Below are positions 45,515-53,557 of a stretch of 64,000 bases of DNA, piece after piece. The notes below the pieces were generated by a model, which was not told the DNA's origin, did not search any database, and saw nothing but the letters and a program-made list of their open reading frames with translations. Each line of letters opens with the position of its first letter. The first letter of the stretch is position 1. Origin of the DNA: Planococcus circulans (GTDB lineage Bacteria > Bacillota > Bacilli > Bacillales_A > Planococcaceae); contig NZ_JAIQCL010000007.1 of NCBI RefSeq assembly GCF_020023385.1, positions 177,619-241,618 of the forward strand. The letters are read 5' to 3'. A program made the translations under genes and the position numbers.

Positions 45515-45568
45515 TAAAATAGAGTAAACTCTGTTCCAGATGGTTCAGGGCGAGAGGAGAAAATTACA

Positions 45569-45784
45569 ATGAAAACAGGTATTCATCCAGATTACAAACA
45601 AGCTACAGTAACTTGCTCATGTGGGAACTCTTTCACAACTGGTTCTGTAAAAGAAAACATCAGCGTTGAGCTTTGCTCTGAATGTCATCCATTCTACACT
45701 GGACGTCAGAAATTCGCATCAGCAGATGGCCGCGTAGATCGTTTCAACAAGAAATACGGCCTAAAAGAAGAAATCAACGAGTAA
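45569..45784 (+). CDS. rpmE: 50S ribosomal protein L31, zinc-binding form
   Basis: A 71-residue ribosomal protein. It has the C+ pattern: VTCSCGNSF (Cys16, Cys18) and [13 protein letters not shown] (Cys36, Cys39), so it is the zinc-containing paralog, normally used when zinc is sufficient. MKTGIHPDY is the usual start and GAGAGGAG lies just upstream. It follows rho as in B. subtilis. Confidence 0.97.
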   Translation: MKTGIHPDYKQATVTCSCGNSFTTGSVKENISVELCSECHPFYTGRQKFASADGRVDRFNKKYGLKEEINE

Positions 45785-45791
45785 ATAAAAA

Positions 45792-45834
45792 TATACCTGC
45801 CTAGCGCGAAAACGCCTGGCGGGTATTTTTTTTT
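45792..45834 (+). terminator. Intrinsic terminator after rpmE
   Basis: ATACCTGCCTAGCG and CGCCTGGCGGGTAT form a stem with two internal mismatches, followed by a T run. Confidence 0.9.
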
Positions 45835-45920
45835 CGCCTTCTATCTGAAAAACACCTTACATATTTCAAAAAACAGCAAGCAATCGCATGATTTTTGGTA
45901 TGATAAAGAAAAACTTCATC

Positions 45921-46314
45921 TATATAAGTTGAACTAAAGAATCCTCGTAAATAAGCCGCTTCGGCGCTTTGGGTAGAGCAAAGACGATTGCTCCTGCGCA
46001 AGCTCGTCGCCAATGAGGTCCCAGGAATGCCTGGTCCCTCATTGGCTCCCACAATAAGCCGAGAAGACCACTCGTCTTATTGCTCCGCTCGGCATTCGCC
46101 TGCTCCTGTGCCGCGCCGGCGTTAAAGAAATCTCTAGAGATATGGAGCAAAACAGCTATGCTATATCCCTATCGATAGCGTAGCTTTAAAAACCGTGCTC
46201 CTTCGTGCTGCGCACTACGTCGCAAAGACATTGTCCTCGCAAGCTACGGCTAATGTCTTCGGAGCTGTTTTGCGGAATATCGGCTACTATAGTTAGTTGA
46301 GTTCAATTTATATA
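45921..46314. repeat. Long family B element with terminal inverted repeats
   Basis: TATATAAGTTGAACTAA at 45921 and TTCAATTTATATA ending at 46314 form outer inverted repeats. Inner arms GATATGGAGCAAAACAGC (46139-46156) and GCTGTTTTGCGGAATATC (46264-46281) also pair. The left 200 bp contains further GC-rich inverted segments (for example AATGAGG...CCTCATT at about 46013-46044). No gene inside and no transposase. It resembles a MITE in which smaller elements are nested. Confidence 0.75.
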
Positions 46315-46389
46315 ATTAGGAAGGGCTTCATATTTCTATAAACATTCGTGCATGAAAAAACAACCAAGAGTTCGAAAGGGGTCTCACCT

Positions 46390-46980
46390 ATGTATGTCAT
46401 GAAACAAACTGGATGGGTCGAATTGATCTGCGGCAGCATGTTTTCCGGGAAATCAGAAGAATTGATCCGCCGTGTCCGTCGTTCCCAATTCGCCAAACAA
46501 AAAATCGCTGTCTTTAAACCGAAAATCGACGACCGTTACAGCAAAGAAGCGGTCGTTTCCCATAATGGTGCAACTGTGATTGCCCTGCCGATTTCCCGTT
46601 CAACCGAAATGTGGGAGTACATTACCGATGAATTTGATGTCATTGCCATAGATGAAGCCCAATTTTTTGATGAAGACATCATCGAAAATGTCCAGAAGCT
46701 TGCAAATCATGGTTTCCGGGTAATCGTGGCAGGGCTGGACCAGGATTTCAGAGGCCGCCCGTTCGGCCCGATGCCGGCATTATTGGCAATCGCCGAACAA
46801 GTGACGAAACTTCAAGCTGTCTGCACCGTTTGCGGTTCTCCCGCAAGCCGCACCCAGCGACTGATCGACGGAAAGCCTGCAGGATCGGATGACCCGACAA
46901 TCCTGGTAGGTGCATCAGAAGCCTACGAACCACGCTGCCGCCATCACCACGAAGTACCGGCAGGCGTTACCGTTAAGTGA
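46390..46980 (+). CDS. tdk: Thymidine kinase
   Basis: Type II thymidine kinase for dTMP salvage. The 196-residue protein has P-loop [17 protein letters not shown], Walker-[15 protein letters not shown], the lasso loop and structural zinc site CTVCGSPAS...RCRHHHE. ATG 46390 lies 8 nt after GAAAGGGG; a nearer ATG (MKQTGW) at 46399 is an alternative. Normal neighbour of rpmE and prfA. It is flanked on both sides by repeat elements absent from B. subtilis. Confidence 0.95.
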   Translation: MYVMKQTGWVELICGSMFSGKSEELIRRVRRSQFAKQKIAVFKPKIDDRYSKEAVVSHNGATVIALPISRSTEMWEYITDEFDVIAIDEAQFFDEDIIENVQKLANHGFRVIVAGLDQDFRGRPFGPMPALLAIAEQVTKLQAVCTVCGSPASRTQRLIDGKPAGSDDPTILVGASEAYEPRCRHHHEVPAGVTVK

Positions 46981-47009
46981 ATAGAGTATAAATATTGAGA
47001 TGGTTTTGA

Positions 47010-47215
47010 AGAAATTGCTACAGGCGGACGCTTTCCGCGGGTACGGCCTCTGCCGCTTCCCTCGCTGTGCTCAGTCCAGTGGCTCCAGCTCGCGCTATTT
47101 CCGCAGGAAGCGAGTCAGGCTGTGCCTGACTCGTTTGCAACGAAGCTAGCGTAGCGATGCAGGAGCAGATCTTTGCCCTTCGCCAACTTCCGCTCTTCCT
47201 TCTAAGAGTCATGTG
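47010..47215. repeat. GC-rich repeat-like segment with perfect hairpin
   Basis: Downstream of tdk. It contains CGAGTCAGGC (47111-47120) exactly paired with GCCTGACTCG (47124-47133) around TGT, followed by TTTGC, which might end the tdk transcript. A 34-nt block at 47134 recurs at 26312. The GCGGACGCTTTCCGCGGG-type start is a style I recall from interspersed repeats in Bacillaceae genomes. Confidence 0.6.
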
Positions 47216-47309
47216 AACAATTATGTAAAGTGAAACTCCATTTAAAAATTACAGTAGACTTATCATTAAATCATTAGTGAAGATTTTGATTATTAACGTC
47301 ATTTATTAA

Positions 47310-47431
47310 GATATGGAGCAAACCAGTGGAGACTCCCACGGGATAGCGAAGTGCCGAAATCCACTCGGGCGTATAGCCCGAGTTAGTTCGGCGCAAGCCC
47401 GTAGGAAAGCGGAGCTGGTTTGCGGAATTTC
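47310..47431. repeat. Family B repeat, short form
   Basis: GATATGGAGCAAACCAG (47310-47326) pairs with CTGGTTTGCGGAATTTC (47415-47431). The AAACCAG/CTGGTTT pair replaces AAACAG/CTGTTT of other copies on both arms. It lies 41 nt before prfA and has no outer inverted repeat. Confidence 0.75.
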
Positions 47432-47472
47432 AAATCAACAACAACAAAAAAATAGAACTCGAGGTGACACCC

Positions 47473-48552
47473 ATGTTTGATCGTTTACAATCAGTGGAAG
47501 ATAGATATGACCGTTTAAATGAATTATTGAGCGACCCGGATATCATCAGCGACAATAATAAACTTCGCGAATACTCCAAAGAACAATCCGACCTTCAGGA
47601 AACAGTCGAAACTTACCGCGAATACAAAGAGTTGACTGCGCAATTGGCAGAAGCGAAAGCCATGTTCGATGATAAGATGGATGCGGATATGCGCGAAATG
47701 GTCAAAGAAGAAGTCAATGAATTGGAAGGGCAGATTACTGTAGTTGAAGAGCGCCTTCACAAATTGTTGATTCCAAAAGATCCAAACGACGACAAGAACG
47801 TAATCATGGAAATTCGTGGAGCAGCGGGCGGAGACGAAGCGGCTTTGTTTGCTGGTGACCTATACCGCATGTATACACGTTTTGCCGAATCTAATGGCTG
47901 GAAAGTCCAAGTCATGGATTCAAACCCGACCGGCCTTGGCGGATTCAAGGAAATCGTCTTTATGGTTACAGGAAAAGGCGCTTATTCAAAATTGAAATAC
48001 GAAAATGGCGCACATCGCGTACAGCGGGTTCCGGAAACGGAATCGGGCGGCCGGATTCATACCTCTACTGCAACGGTGGCGTGTTTGCCGGAAGTTGAAG
48101 AAGTGGAAGTTGATATACATGAAAACGACATCCGCACAGATACCTATGCATCTTCCGGAGCTGGTGGACAATCGGTCAACACGACGATGTCAGCTGTCCG
48201 CCTGACGCATCTTCCGACGAATACAGTGGTAACCTGCCAGGATGAAAAATCACAGATCAAAAACAAAGCGAGTGCGATGAAAGTATTGCGTGCCCGCGTC
48301 TATGAAAAATTCCAGCAGGAAGCACAAGCTGAATACGACGCAGTCCGCAAATCCGCAGTTGGAACAGGTGACCGTTCTGAACGGATCCGGACGTATAACT
48401 TCCCTCAAAACCGTGTTACAGATCACCGCATTGGCTTAACGATCCAGAAATTGGACCAGATTTTGCAGGGGAAAATGGATGAAATCATCGATGCCTTGAT
48501 TGTGGAAGAGCAGTCTGCGCGCATGGAAAGCCTGAACAATGACCAAGCTTAA
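47473..48552 (+). CDS. prfA: Peptide chain release factor 1
   Basis: Recognises UAA and UAG and triggers peptidyl-tRNA hydrolysis. The 359-residue protein has the catalytic GGQ in [18 protein letters not shown] (Gln is the target of PrmC methylation), the domain-1 coiled coil [15 protein letters not shown], and the codon-recognition loop around [15 protein letters not shown] (PxT region). ATG 47473 lies 6 nt after GAGGTG; an upstream GTG overlaps that site. It overlaps prmC by 14 nt. Confidence 0.97.
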   Translation: MFDRLQSVEDRYDRLNELLSDPDIISDNNKLREYSKEQSDLQETVETYREYKELTAQLAEAKAMFDDKMDADMREMVKEEVNELEGQITVVEERLHKLLIPKDPNDDKNVIMEIRGAAGGDEAALFAGDLYRMYTRFAESNGWKVQVMDSNPTGLGGFKEIVFMVTGKGAYSKLKYENGAHRVQRVPETESGGRIHTSTATVACLPEVEEVEVDIHENDIRTDTYASSGAGGQSVNTTMSAVRLTHLPTNTVVTCQDEKSQIKNKASAMKVLRARVYEKFQQEAQAEYDAVRKSAVGTGDRSERIRTYNFPQNRVTDHRIGLTIQKLDQILQGKMDEIIDALIVEEQSARMESLNNDQA

Positions 48553-49396
48553 GTATGTTTATGAGGCCCTCAAGAGGGCTTCTTCTTATTTACAGGAGAA
48601 CGGTCGCGAAGAAGGAGCGGCACGCATTCTTCTTCAACATGAAATGGGCCTGTCGTATTCGGGTTTGATTTCTTCGATGCGTGATGAAATCAGTGAACAG
48701 CAATTTGAAAGGTTTTGGGCGAATATCGAATCGCATGCCAAAGGAATTCCAGTCCAGCATTTGACGGGAAGCGAAGAGTTCTACGGAAGAGACTTTCTGG
48801 TGAATTCGGATGTATTGATTCCGCGTCCGGAAACAGAAGAGTTAATAGAAGAAACACTGCAGCTGATTGATCGCCATCTATCGAAAAAAGAACTGGCAAT
48901 CGCCGATATTGGAACGGGCAGTGGCATTATCGCGATCACGCTGAAATGTGAATTGCCTGATGCACAGGTTGTAGCGACGGATATTTCGCAAAAGGCACTG
49001 GATATGGCAGCGAAAAATGCTGAACGTTTAAATGCCGACATCGATTTTCGGCTGGGGGATCTGGCTGAACCGATTGAAGGCGAAAAATGGGATGTACTAT
49101 TGTCCAATCCGCCGTACATCGCTTATGCTGAAGCCCCTGGATTGTCGGACAGTGTCCGCGATTTCGAACCGCATCATGCGTTGTTTGCCGACAATGAAGG
49201 CTTGGCTCTTTATGAAAAGATGGCGAAGCAATTTCCGAAGATGCTCAATAAACCAGGCATCATCGGTTTCGAAATAGGTTATCAACAGGGAAAAGCAGTT
49301 GAAAAAATGCTGAAAGACGCTTTTCCGGATGCTTTAGTCTATAGTAAAAAAGATATCAACAAAAACGATCGAATGGTTTTTGCGTTAATAGACTAA
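48539..49396 (+). CDS. prmC: Release factor glutamine methyltransferase (PrmC)
   Basis: SAM-dependent methyltransferase acting on the GGQ glutamine of release factors. The 285-residue protein has an N-terminal helical domain ([29 protein letters not shown]), [11 protein letters not shown], the SAM motif [15 protein letters not shown] and the substrate-binding NPPY in [12 protein letters not shown]. It overlaps its substrate gene prfA, which implies coordinated translation. Confidence 0.97.
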   Translation: MTKLKYVYEALKRASSYLQENGREEGAARILLQHEMGLSYSGLISSMRDEISEQQFERFWANIESHAKGIPVQHLTGSEEFYGRDFLVNSDVLIPRPETEELIEETLQLIDRHLSKKELAIADIGTGSGIIAITLKCELPDAQVVATDISQKALDMAAKNAERLNADIDFRLGDLAEPIEGEKWDVLLSNPPYIAYAEAPGLSDSVRDFEPHHALFADNEGLALYEKMAKQFPKMLNKPGIIGFEIGYQQGKAVEKMLKDAFPDALVYSKKDINKNDRMVFALID

Positions 49397-49397
49397 C

Positions 49398-49450
49398 TTA
49401 TGCACAAAATACCCACAATTCGGTGGAGTTTATCCACTGATTGTGGATAG
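49398..49450. promoter_or_regulatory. Cluster of DnaA-box-like nonamers upstream of ywlC
   Basis: TTATGCACA (49398-49406) is a perfect TTATNCACA match. TTATCCACT (49430-49438) and, on the minus strand, CTATCCACA (49442-49450) each have one mismatch and are inverted around a 3-nt gap. ATACCCACA (49408-49416) has two mismatches. Four boxes in 53 bp suggest a DnaA binding site. Confidence 0.65.
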
Positions 49451-49486
49451 AAAGGTGAAAAACCTTTAAAAATAGGAGTTGTTCAT

Positions 49487-50479
49487 GTGAAAACGGAAAT
49501 TATTTTTGTGGATAATAATGTGGACGAAGAAGAAAGTTATGCACAGGCTGTGGGAATCCTCCTTTCCGGTGAAGTTGTCGCTTTTCCGACTGAAACCGTT
49601 TATGGGTTGGGCGCAGATGCCACCAATGCGGAGGCTGTAGGCAGAATTTTTGAAGCAAAAGGACGGCCAGCGGATAATCCATTGATTGTCCACGTTGATT
49701 CGAAAGAGACGGCACTGGAGTATGTACAGGAAGTTTCTCCGAAAGCGCTGCAATGTATGGATGCTTTCTGGCCTGGTGCATTAACGCTGATCATGCAGGA
49801 GAGACCGGGAGCATTCGCAAAAAACGTTACTGCCGACCTTGAAACGGTCGGCATCCGTGTGCCGAATCATCCGGTTGCCTTAAGTTTGTTGCGCAAGCTT
49901 CAATTGCCTTTGGCTGCTCCGAGTGCCAACACCAGCGGCAAGCCCAGTCCGACTTTGGCTGAGCATGTCTATCATGATATGGAAGGCAGAATTCCGCTGA
50001 TCCTGGACGGTGGCGCTACGGAAATCGGCATTGAGTCCACAGTTTTGGATACGACCTGCGAACCGCCTGTCATTTTGCGTCCTGGGAAAGTCTCGAAAGA
50101 GCAGATCGAAGGAGTGATTGGAACAGTTCGAACCTCGTCCGGAAACAAAAACAATGTTCCAAAATCACCGGGAATGAAATACATGCATTATGCACCAACT
50201 GCCCCTTTATATTTAATTGAAAACGAAGAGGGATTGATTGAAAAAGCAATTGACTACATTCAGGAAAAAGGAAAAACGGTTGCTGTTCTCAGCAAAACCG
50301 AGTACCCTGCAGCTGATTTCAATTTTCCACTGTCGATGGAAAGCCTGTATGCCAGTTTGCGGAAATGTGATTCAACGGATGCTGATTTGATTTTGGCATC
50401 GGTTGAACCCGGATTGCAGGAGAATGATGCCTTGATGAACAGACTCGAAAAAGCGGCGGACCATAAGTGGTTCAGCTGA
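49487..50479 (+). CDS. ywlC: L-threonylcarbamoyladenylate synthase (TsaC2/Sua5)
   Basis: Makes threonylcarbamoyl-AMP, the first intermediate of the tRNA t6A37 modification. The 330-residue two-domain form has the YrdC domain (ILLSGEVVAFPTETVYGLGADATN, KGRPADNPLIVHV, SANTSGKPSPTLAEHV) and a C-terminal Sua5 domain after SPGMKYMHYAPTAPLYL. The start is GTG 49487 after TAGGAG. The DnaA-box cluster lies in its leader. Confidence 0.95.
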   Translation: MKTEIIFVDNNVDEEESYAQAVGILLSGEVVAFPTETVYGLGADATNAEAVGRIFEAKGRPADNPLIVHVDSKETALEYVQEVSPKALQCMDAFWPGALTLIMQERPGAFAKNVTADLETVGIRVPNHPVALSLLRKLQLPLAAPSANTSGKPSPTLAEHVYHDMEGRIPLILDGGATEIGIESTVLDTTCEPPVILRPGKVSKEQIEGVIGTVRTSSGNKNNVPKSPGMKYMHYAPTAPLYLIENEEGLIEKAIDYIQEKGKTVAVLSKTEYPAADFNFPLSMESLYASLRKCDSTDADLILASVEPGLQENDALMNRLEKAADHKWFS

Positions 50480-50500
50480 ATCGCTGAAAGGAGATGCTGT

Positions 50501-50929
50501 ATGAGAATTCTTTTTGTCTGTACAGGCAATACATGCCGAAGTCCGATGGCTGAAGCCATCTTGTCAGCCCGGAACCTGCCGGAAATCGAAGCTCGTTCTG
50601 CCGGTATTTATGCCGGAGTCGCGCCTCTCTCTAAAAATGCCCAAGCTGTACTGGAGCAGCAGCAAATTTCTTTTGCGCACATCTCAAAGCCGCTTGATGT
50701 GGAAGATATGCAATGGGCCGAACTGATTTTAACCATGACTTCCTCCCATAAAGTGACGCTTATGCAGGCATATCCTGAAGTGGCGACAAAGCTCTATACG
50801 CTGAAGGAATTTACGGAAGGCTCGACAGAAGATATCAGTGATCCCTATGGCGGGCCACTGGCACTTTACGAGCAGACTTTCCAGGAACTTAAGCATTTGA
50901 TTGATAAATTAATCGATAAAGTCAACTGA
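50501..50929 (+). CDS. ywlE: Low-molecular-weight phosphatase, YwlE type
   Basis: A 142-residue LMW-PTP-fold enzyme. The P-loop is VCTGNTCRSPMAE (Cys7, Arg13) and the general-acid Asp is in DISDPYGGPLALYE. The Thr in the CTGNTCR loop is the residue reported to favour phospho-arginine over phospho-tyrosine in B. subtilis and Geobacillus YwlE, so protein-arginine phosphatase activity opposing McsB is the better prediction. The start follows AAAGGAGATG. Located between ywlC and rpiB as in B. subtilis. Confidence 0.93.
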   Translation: MRILFVCTGNTCRSPMAEAILSARNLPEIEARSAGIYAGVAPLSKNAQAVLEQQQISFAHISKPLDVEDMQWAELILTMTSSHKVTLMQAYPEVATKLYTLKEFTEGSTEDISDPYGGPLALYEQTFQELKHLIDKLIDKVN

Positions 50930-50932
50930 ATG

Positions 50933-50974
50933 AAAAAGACAGGCAGGCCTTTCGAGGCTGTGCCTGTCTTTTTT
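50933..50974 (+). terminator. Intrinsic terminator after ywlE
   Basis: AAAAAGACAGGCA pairs with TGCCTGTCTTTTTT, with an inner CCT/AGG pair. Confidence 0.93.
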
Positions 50975-51080
50975 GCGTAAAAATGTTAGAATTGATTAAA
51001 AGCGTAATCGAAATTCGCATAATTCGACATTGGCGCTTTTGCTGAACAATAAATTTGATTTCAAGAAAAGAGGGTATATC

Positions 51081-51518
51081 ATGAGAGTGGCAATTTCATC
51101 AGATCACGGCGGCAATAACCTGCGTAAAGAAATCGTTAACCTAATGAACGAAATTGGTATCGAATATCAGGATTTTGGACCACATACAGACGATTCGGTC
51201 GACTATCCGGATTATGCAAAGCCGGTGGCTGATCGCGTAGCGAGCGGAGAATTTGATCGCGGTATTCTGATTTGCGGCACCGGCATCGGCATGTCCATTT
51301 CTGCGAATAAAGTCAAAGGAATCCGTTGTGCACTTGTCCATGATGTGTTCAGTGCAAAAGCGACCAGAGGGCACAACGATTCAAATATTTTAGCAATGGG
51401 TGAGCGCGTCATTGGCCCAGGGCTTGCACGTGAAATCGCCCAAACTTGGCTGACAGAGGAATTTGAAGGCGGCAGACACGGCAAGCGGATCCAAAAAATT
51501 ACTGACCTCGAAAAATAA
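51081..51518 (+). CDS. rpiB: Ribose-5-phosphate isomerase B
   Basis: A 145-residue RpiB/LacAB-family isomerase that interconverts ribose-5-P and ribulose-5-P. N-terminal ISSDHGGNNLRKEIV, the active-site ILICGTGIGMSISANKVKGIRCALVHD (with Cys and Thr) and the DVFSAKATRGHNDSNILAMG block are all present. ATG 51081 follows AAGAGGG; a longer in-frame start upstream lacks support. ywlG follows after 12 nt. Confidence 0.94.
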   Translation: MRVAISSDHGGNNLRKEIVNLMNEIGIEYQDFGPHTDDSVDYPDYAKPVADRVASGEFDRGILICGTGIGMSISANKVKGIRCALVHDVFSAKATRGHNDSNILAMGERVIGPGLAREIAQTWLTEEFEGGRHGKRIQKITDLEK

Positions 51519-51530
51519 GGAGGAGTCGGC

Positions 51531-52115
51531 ATGCAAACTTTATGGCAATTGCAACTTGAAGAGGTTTTAAGTGAATTGGAGCAGCAGATCGAGTTCAGGA
51601 AAGGCCAAGTGTTTGTAGTCGGCTGTTCGACATCAGAGGTAGCAGGAAAAAGGATTGGAACAGGCGGCGGATTGGATATTGCCGAAAGTCTGTTTGAACC
51701 TTTGGAGAAATTCGCGTCACGCCATCACTTGTTTTTGGCATTTCAAGGTTGTGAGCATATCAACCGTGCATTGACGGTGGAGCGGCAGGCAGCCATCAAA
51801 TATGGCTGGGAACCTGTTTCGGTTATTCCGGTTGCAAAAGCGGGCGGTTCGATGAGTGCCTATGCATTCAGCAATATGGCCGATCCAGTTGTAGTGGAAG
51901 AGATTCAGGCTCATGCAGGAATCGACATTGGACAAACGATGATCGGTATGCATTTGAAAAGAGTTGCCGTTCCTCTCCGAACTTCTGTTAAACTAGTAGG
52001 TGAAGCGATTGTAGCAGCTGCAACAACACGGCCGAAATTGATCGGCGGTGAACGTGCGAGCTATGATCGTGAGCTTGTTCAATCACGGGAGGGATATACA
52101 GATGGAATTGATTAA
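51531..52115 (+). CDS. ywlG: UPF0340 family protein (YwlG)
   Basis: A 194-residue protein of the DUF436/UPF0340 family. Signature blocks: [39 protein letters not shown] and [15 protein letters not shown]. The two conserved Cys residues (VGCST, QGCEH) may be functional, but no reaction is known. The start follows AAGGAGGAG. It overlaps glyA by 14 nt, so translation is probably coupled. Confidence 0.9.
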   Translation: MQTLWQLQLEEVLSELEQQIEFRKGQVFVVGCSTSEVAGKRIGTGGGLDIAESLFEPLEKFASRHHLFLAFQGCEHINRALTVERQAAIKYGWEPVSVIPVAKAGGSMSAYAFSNMADPVVVEEIQAHAGIDIGQTMIGMHLKRVAVPLRTSVKLVGEAIVAAATTRPKLIGGERASYDRELVQSREGYTDGID

Positions 52116-53337
52116 GTCGCAAGACCCAGCAGTATATGAAGCGATGAACGCAGAAAAAGGAAGACAGGAAGCGAATATCGAATTGATCGCTTCTGAAAAC
52201 TTTGTCTCACAAGCCGTAATGGATGCACAAGGATCAGTATTGACCAACAAATACGCAGAAGGCTATCCGGGCAAACGCTATTACGGAGGCTGCGAATTTG
52301 TGGACGTTGTTGAAAACATTGCCCGCGACCGCCTGAAGGAAATTTTTGGCGGCGACCATGCGAACGTTCAACCGCATTCCGGATCACAGGCCAATATGGC
52401 AGTCTATACAGCAGTTTTGGAAAAAGGCGATACAATCCTTGGGATGAACCTTAATCATGGCGGCCACTTAACACATGGCAGTAAAGTGAATTTCAGCGGC
52501 ATGCAGTATAATTTTGTTGAGTACGGCGTTACAGAAGAAGAACAATTGGTCGATTATGAAGCAGTTCGCCAGGCAGCATTGGAACACAAACCGAAAATGA
52601 TCGTTGCTGGAGCAAGTGCTTATTCGCGCAAATTGGATTTCGCTAAATTCCGTGAAATCGCTGACGAAGTCGGAGCATACCTGATGGTCGACATGGCACA
52701 CATTGCCGGTCTGGTCGCTACTGGAGCTCATCCTAACCCTGTCCCTCATGCCCATTTTGTTACATCGACTACGCATAAGACACTTCGCGGACCACGCGGC
52801 GGGTTGATTCTCTGCAATGAGGAATTTGCGAAAAAAATCGATAAAACCATTTTTCCTGGAATTCAAGGCGGCCCACTTATGCACGTAATCGCAGCCAAAG
52901 CTGTGGCATTCGGTGAAGCGTTGCAGCCGGAATTCAAAACCTATATTGAACAAGTCGTGAAAAACGCCCATGCACTTGCTGAAGGCTTAATCGCTGAAGG
53001 CGTGGATATCGTTTCAGGCGGAACAGACAATCACTTACTGTTGCTGGATCTTCGCTCGTTGAATCTGACAGGCAAAGTTGCAGAACATGTACTGGATGAA
53101 GTCGGTATTACGACAAACAAAAATACCATTCCTTTCGACCCGGAAAGCCCATTTGTCACTTCCGGCGTCCGTCTTGGAACAGCTGCCGTCACATCTCGTG
53201 GCTTTAAAGAAGCGGACATGAAAGAAATTGCTTCAATCATGGCAATGCTTCTGAAAAACCCGGAAGACGAATCAGTGAAAAAAGATGCTGCAGAACGTAC
53301 AGCCAAATTGACTGCTGCGCATCCTTTATATAAATAA
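52102..53337 (+). CDS. glyA: Serine hydroxymethyltransferase
   Basis: PLP enzyme that interconverts serine and glycine with tetrahydrofolate, the main one-carbon source. The 411-residue protein has [43 protein letters not shown] and the PLP lysine in [18 protein letters not shown] 52102 follows GGGAGGGATATACAG within ywlG; a longer frame is out of context. Terminator follows. Confidence 0.98.
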   Translation: MELIKSQDPAVYEAMNAEKGRQEANIELIASENFVSQAVMDAQGSVLTNKYAEGYPGKRYYGGCEFVDVVENIARDRLKEIFGGDHANVQPHSGSQANMAVYTAVLEKGDTILGMNLNHGGHLTHGSKVNFSGMQYNFVEYGVTEEEQLVDYEAVRQAALEHKPKMIVAGASAYSRKLDFAKFREIADEVGAYLMVDMAHIAGLVATGAHPNPVPHAHFVTSTTHKTLRGPRGGLILCNEEFAKKIDKTIFPGIQGGPLMHVIAAKAVAFGEALQPEFKTYIEQVVKNAHALAEGLIAEGVDIVSGGTDNHLLLLDLRSLNLTGKVAEHVLDEVGITTNKNTIPFDPESPFVTSGVRLGTAAVTSRGFKEADMKEIASIMAMLLKNPEDESVKKDAAERTAKLTAAHPLYK

Positions 53338-53344
53338 GTTCATA

Positions 53345-53380
53345 CAGCTGCCGGGTTAATGCTTGGCAGCTTTATTTTTT
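53345..53380 (+). terminator. Intrinsic terminator after glyA
   Basis: AGCTGCC (53346-53352) pairs with GGCAGCT (53365-53371), then TTATTTTTT. Confidence 0.88.
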
Positions 53381-53557
53381 CCATAAATAAATGGGGAAGT
53401 TTGTTTGCGTATTGCCTAAATCAGGAATAATACCTATTACATACAATTATTTCAGTTAATAAGATTTCGGTAGGTCCTATCGGCCGAAGCGTCGGGGAAG
53501 AATGGATGTATTGCTTTTAATCTATACATAGAGCTGTTTACAGGGGGGACGCGTCGT

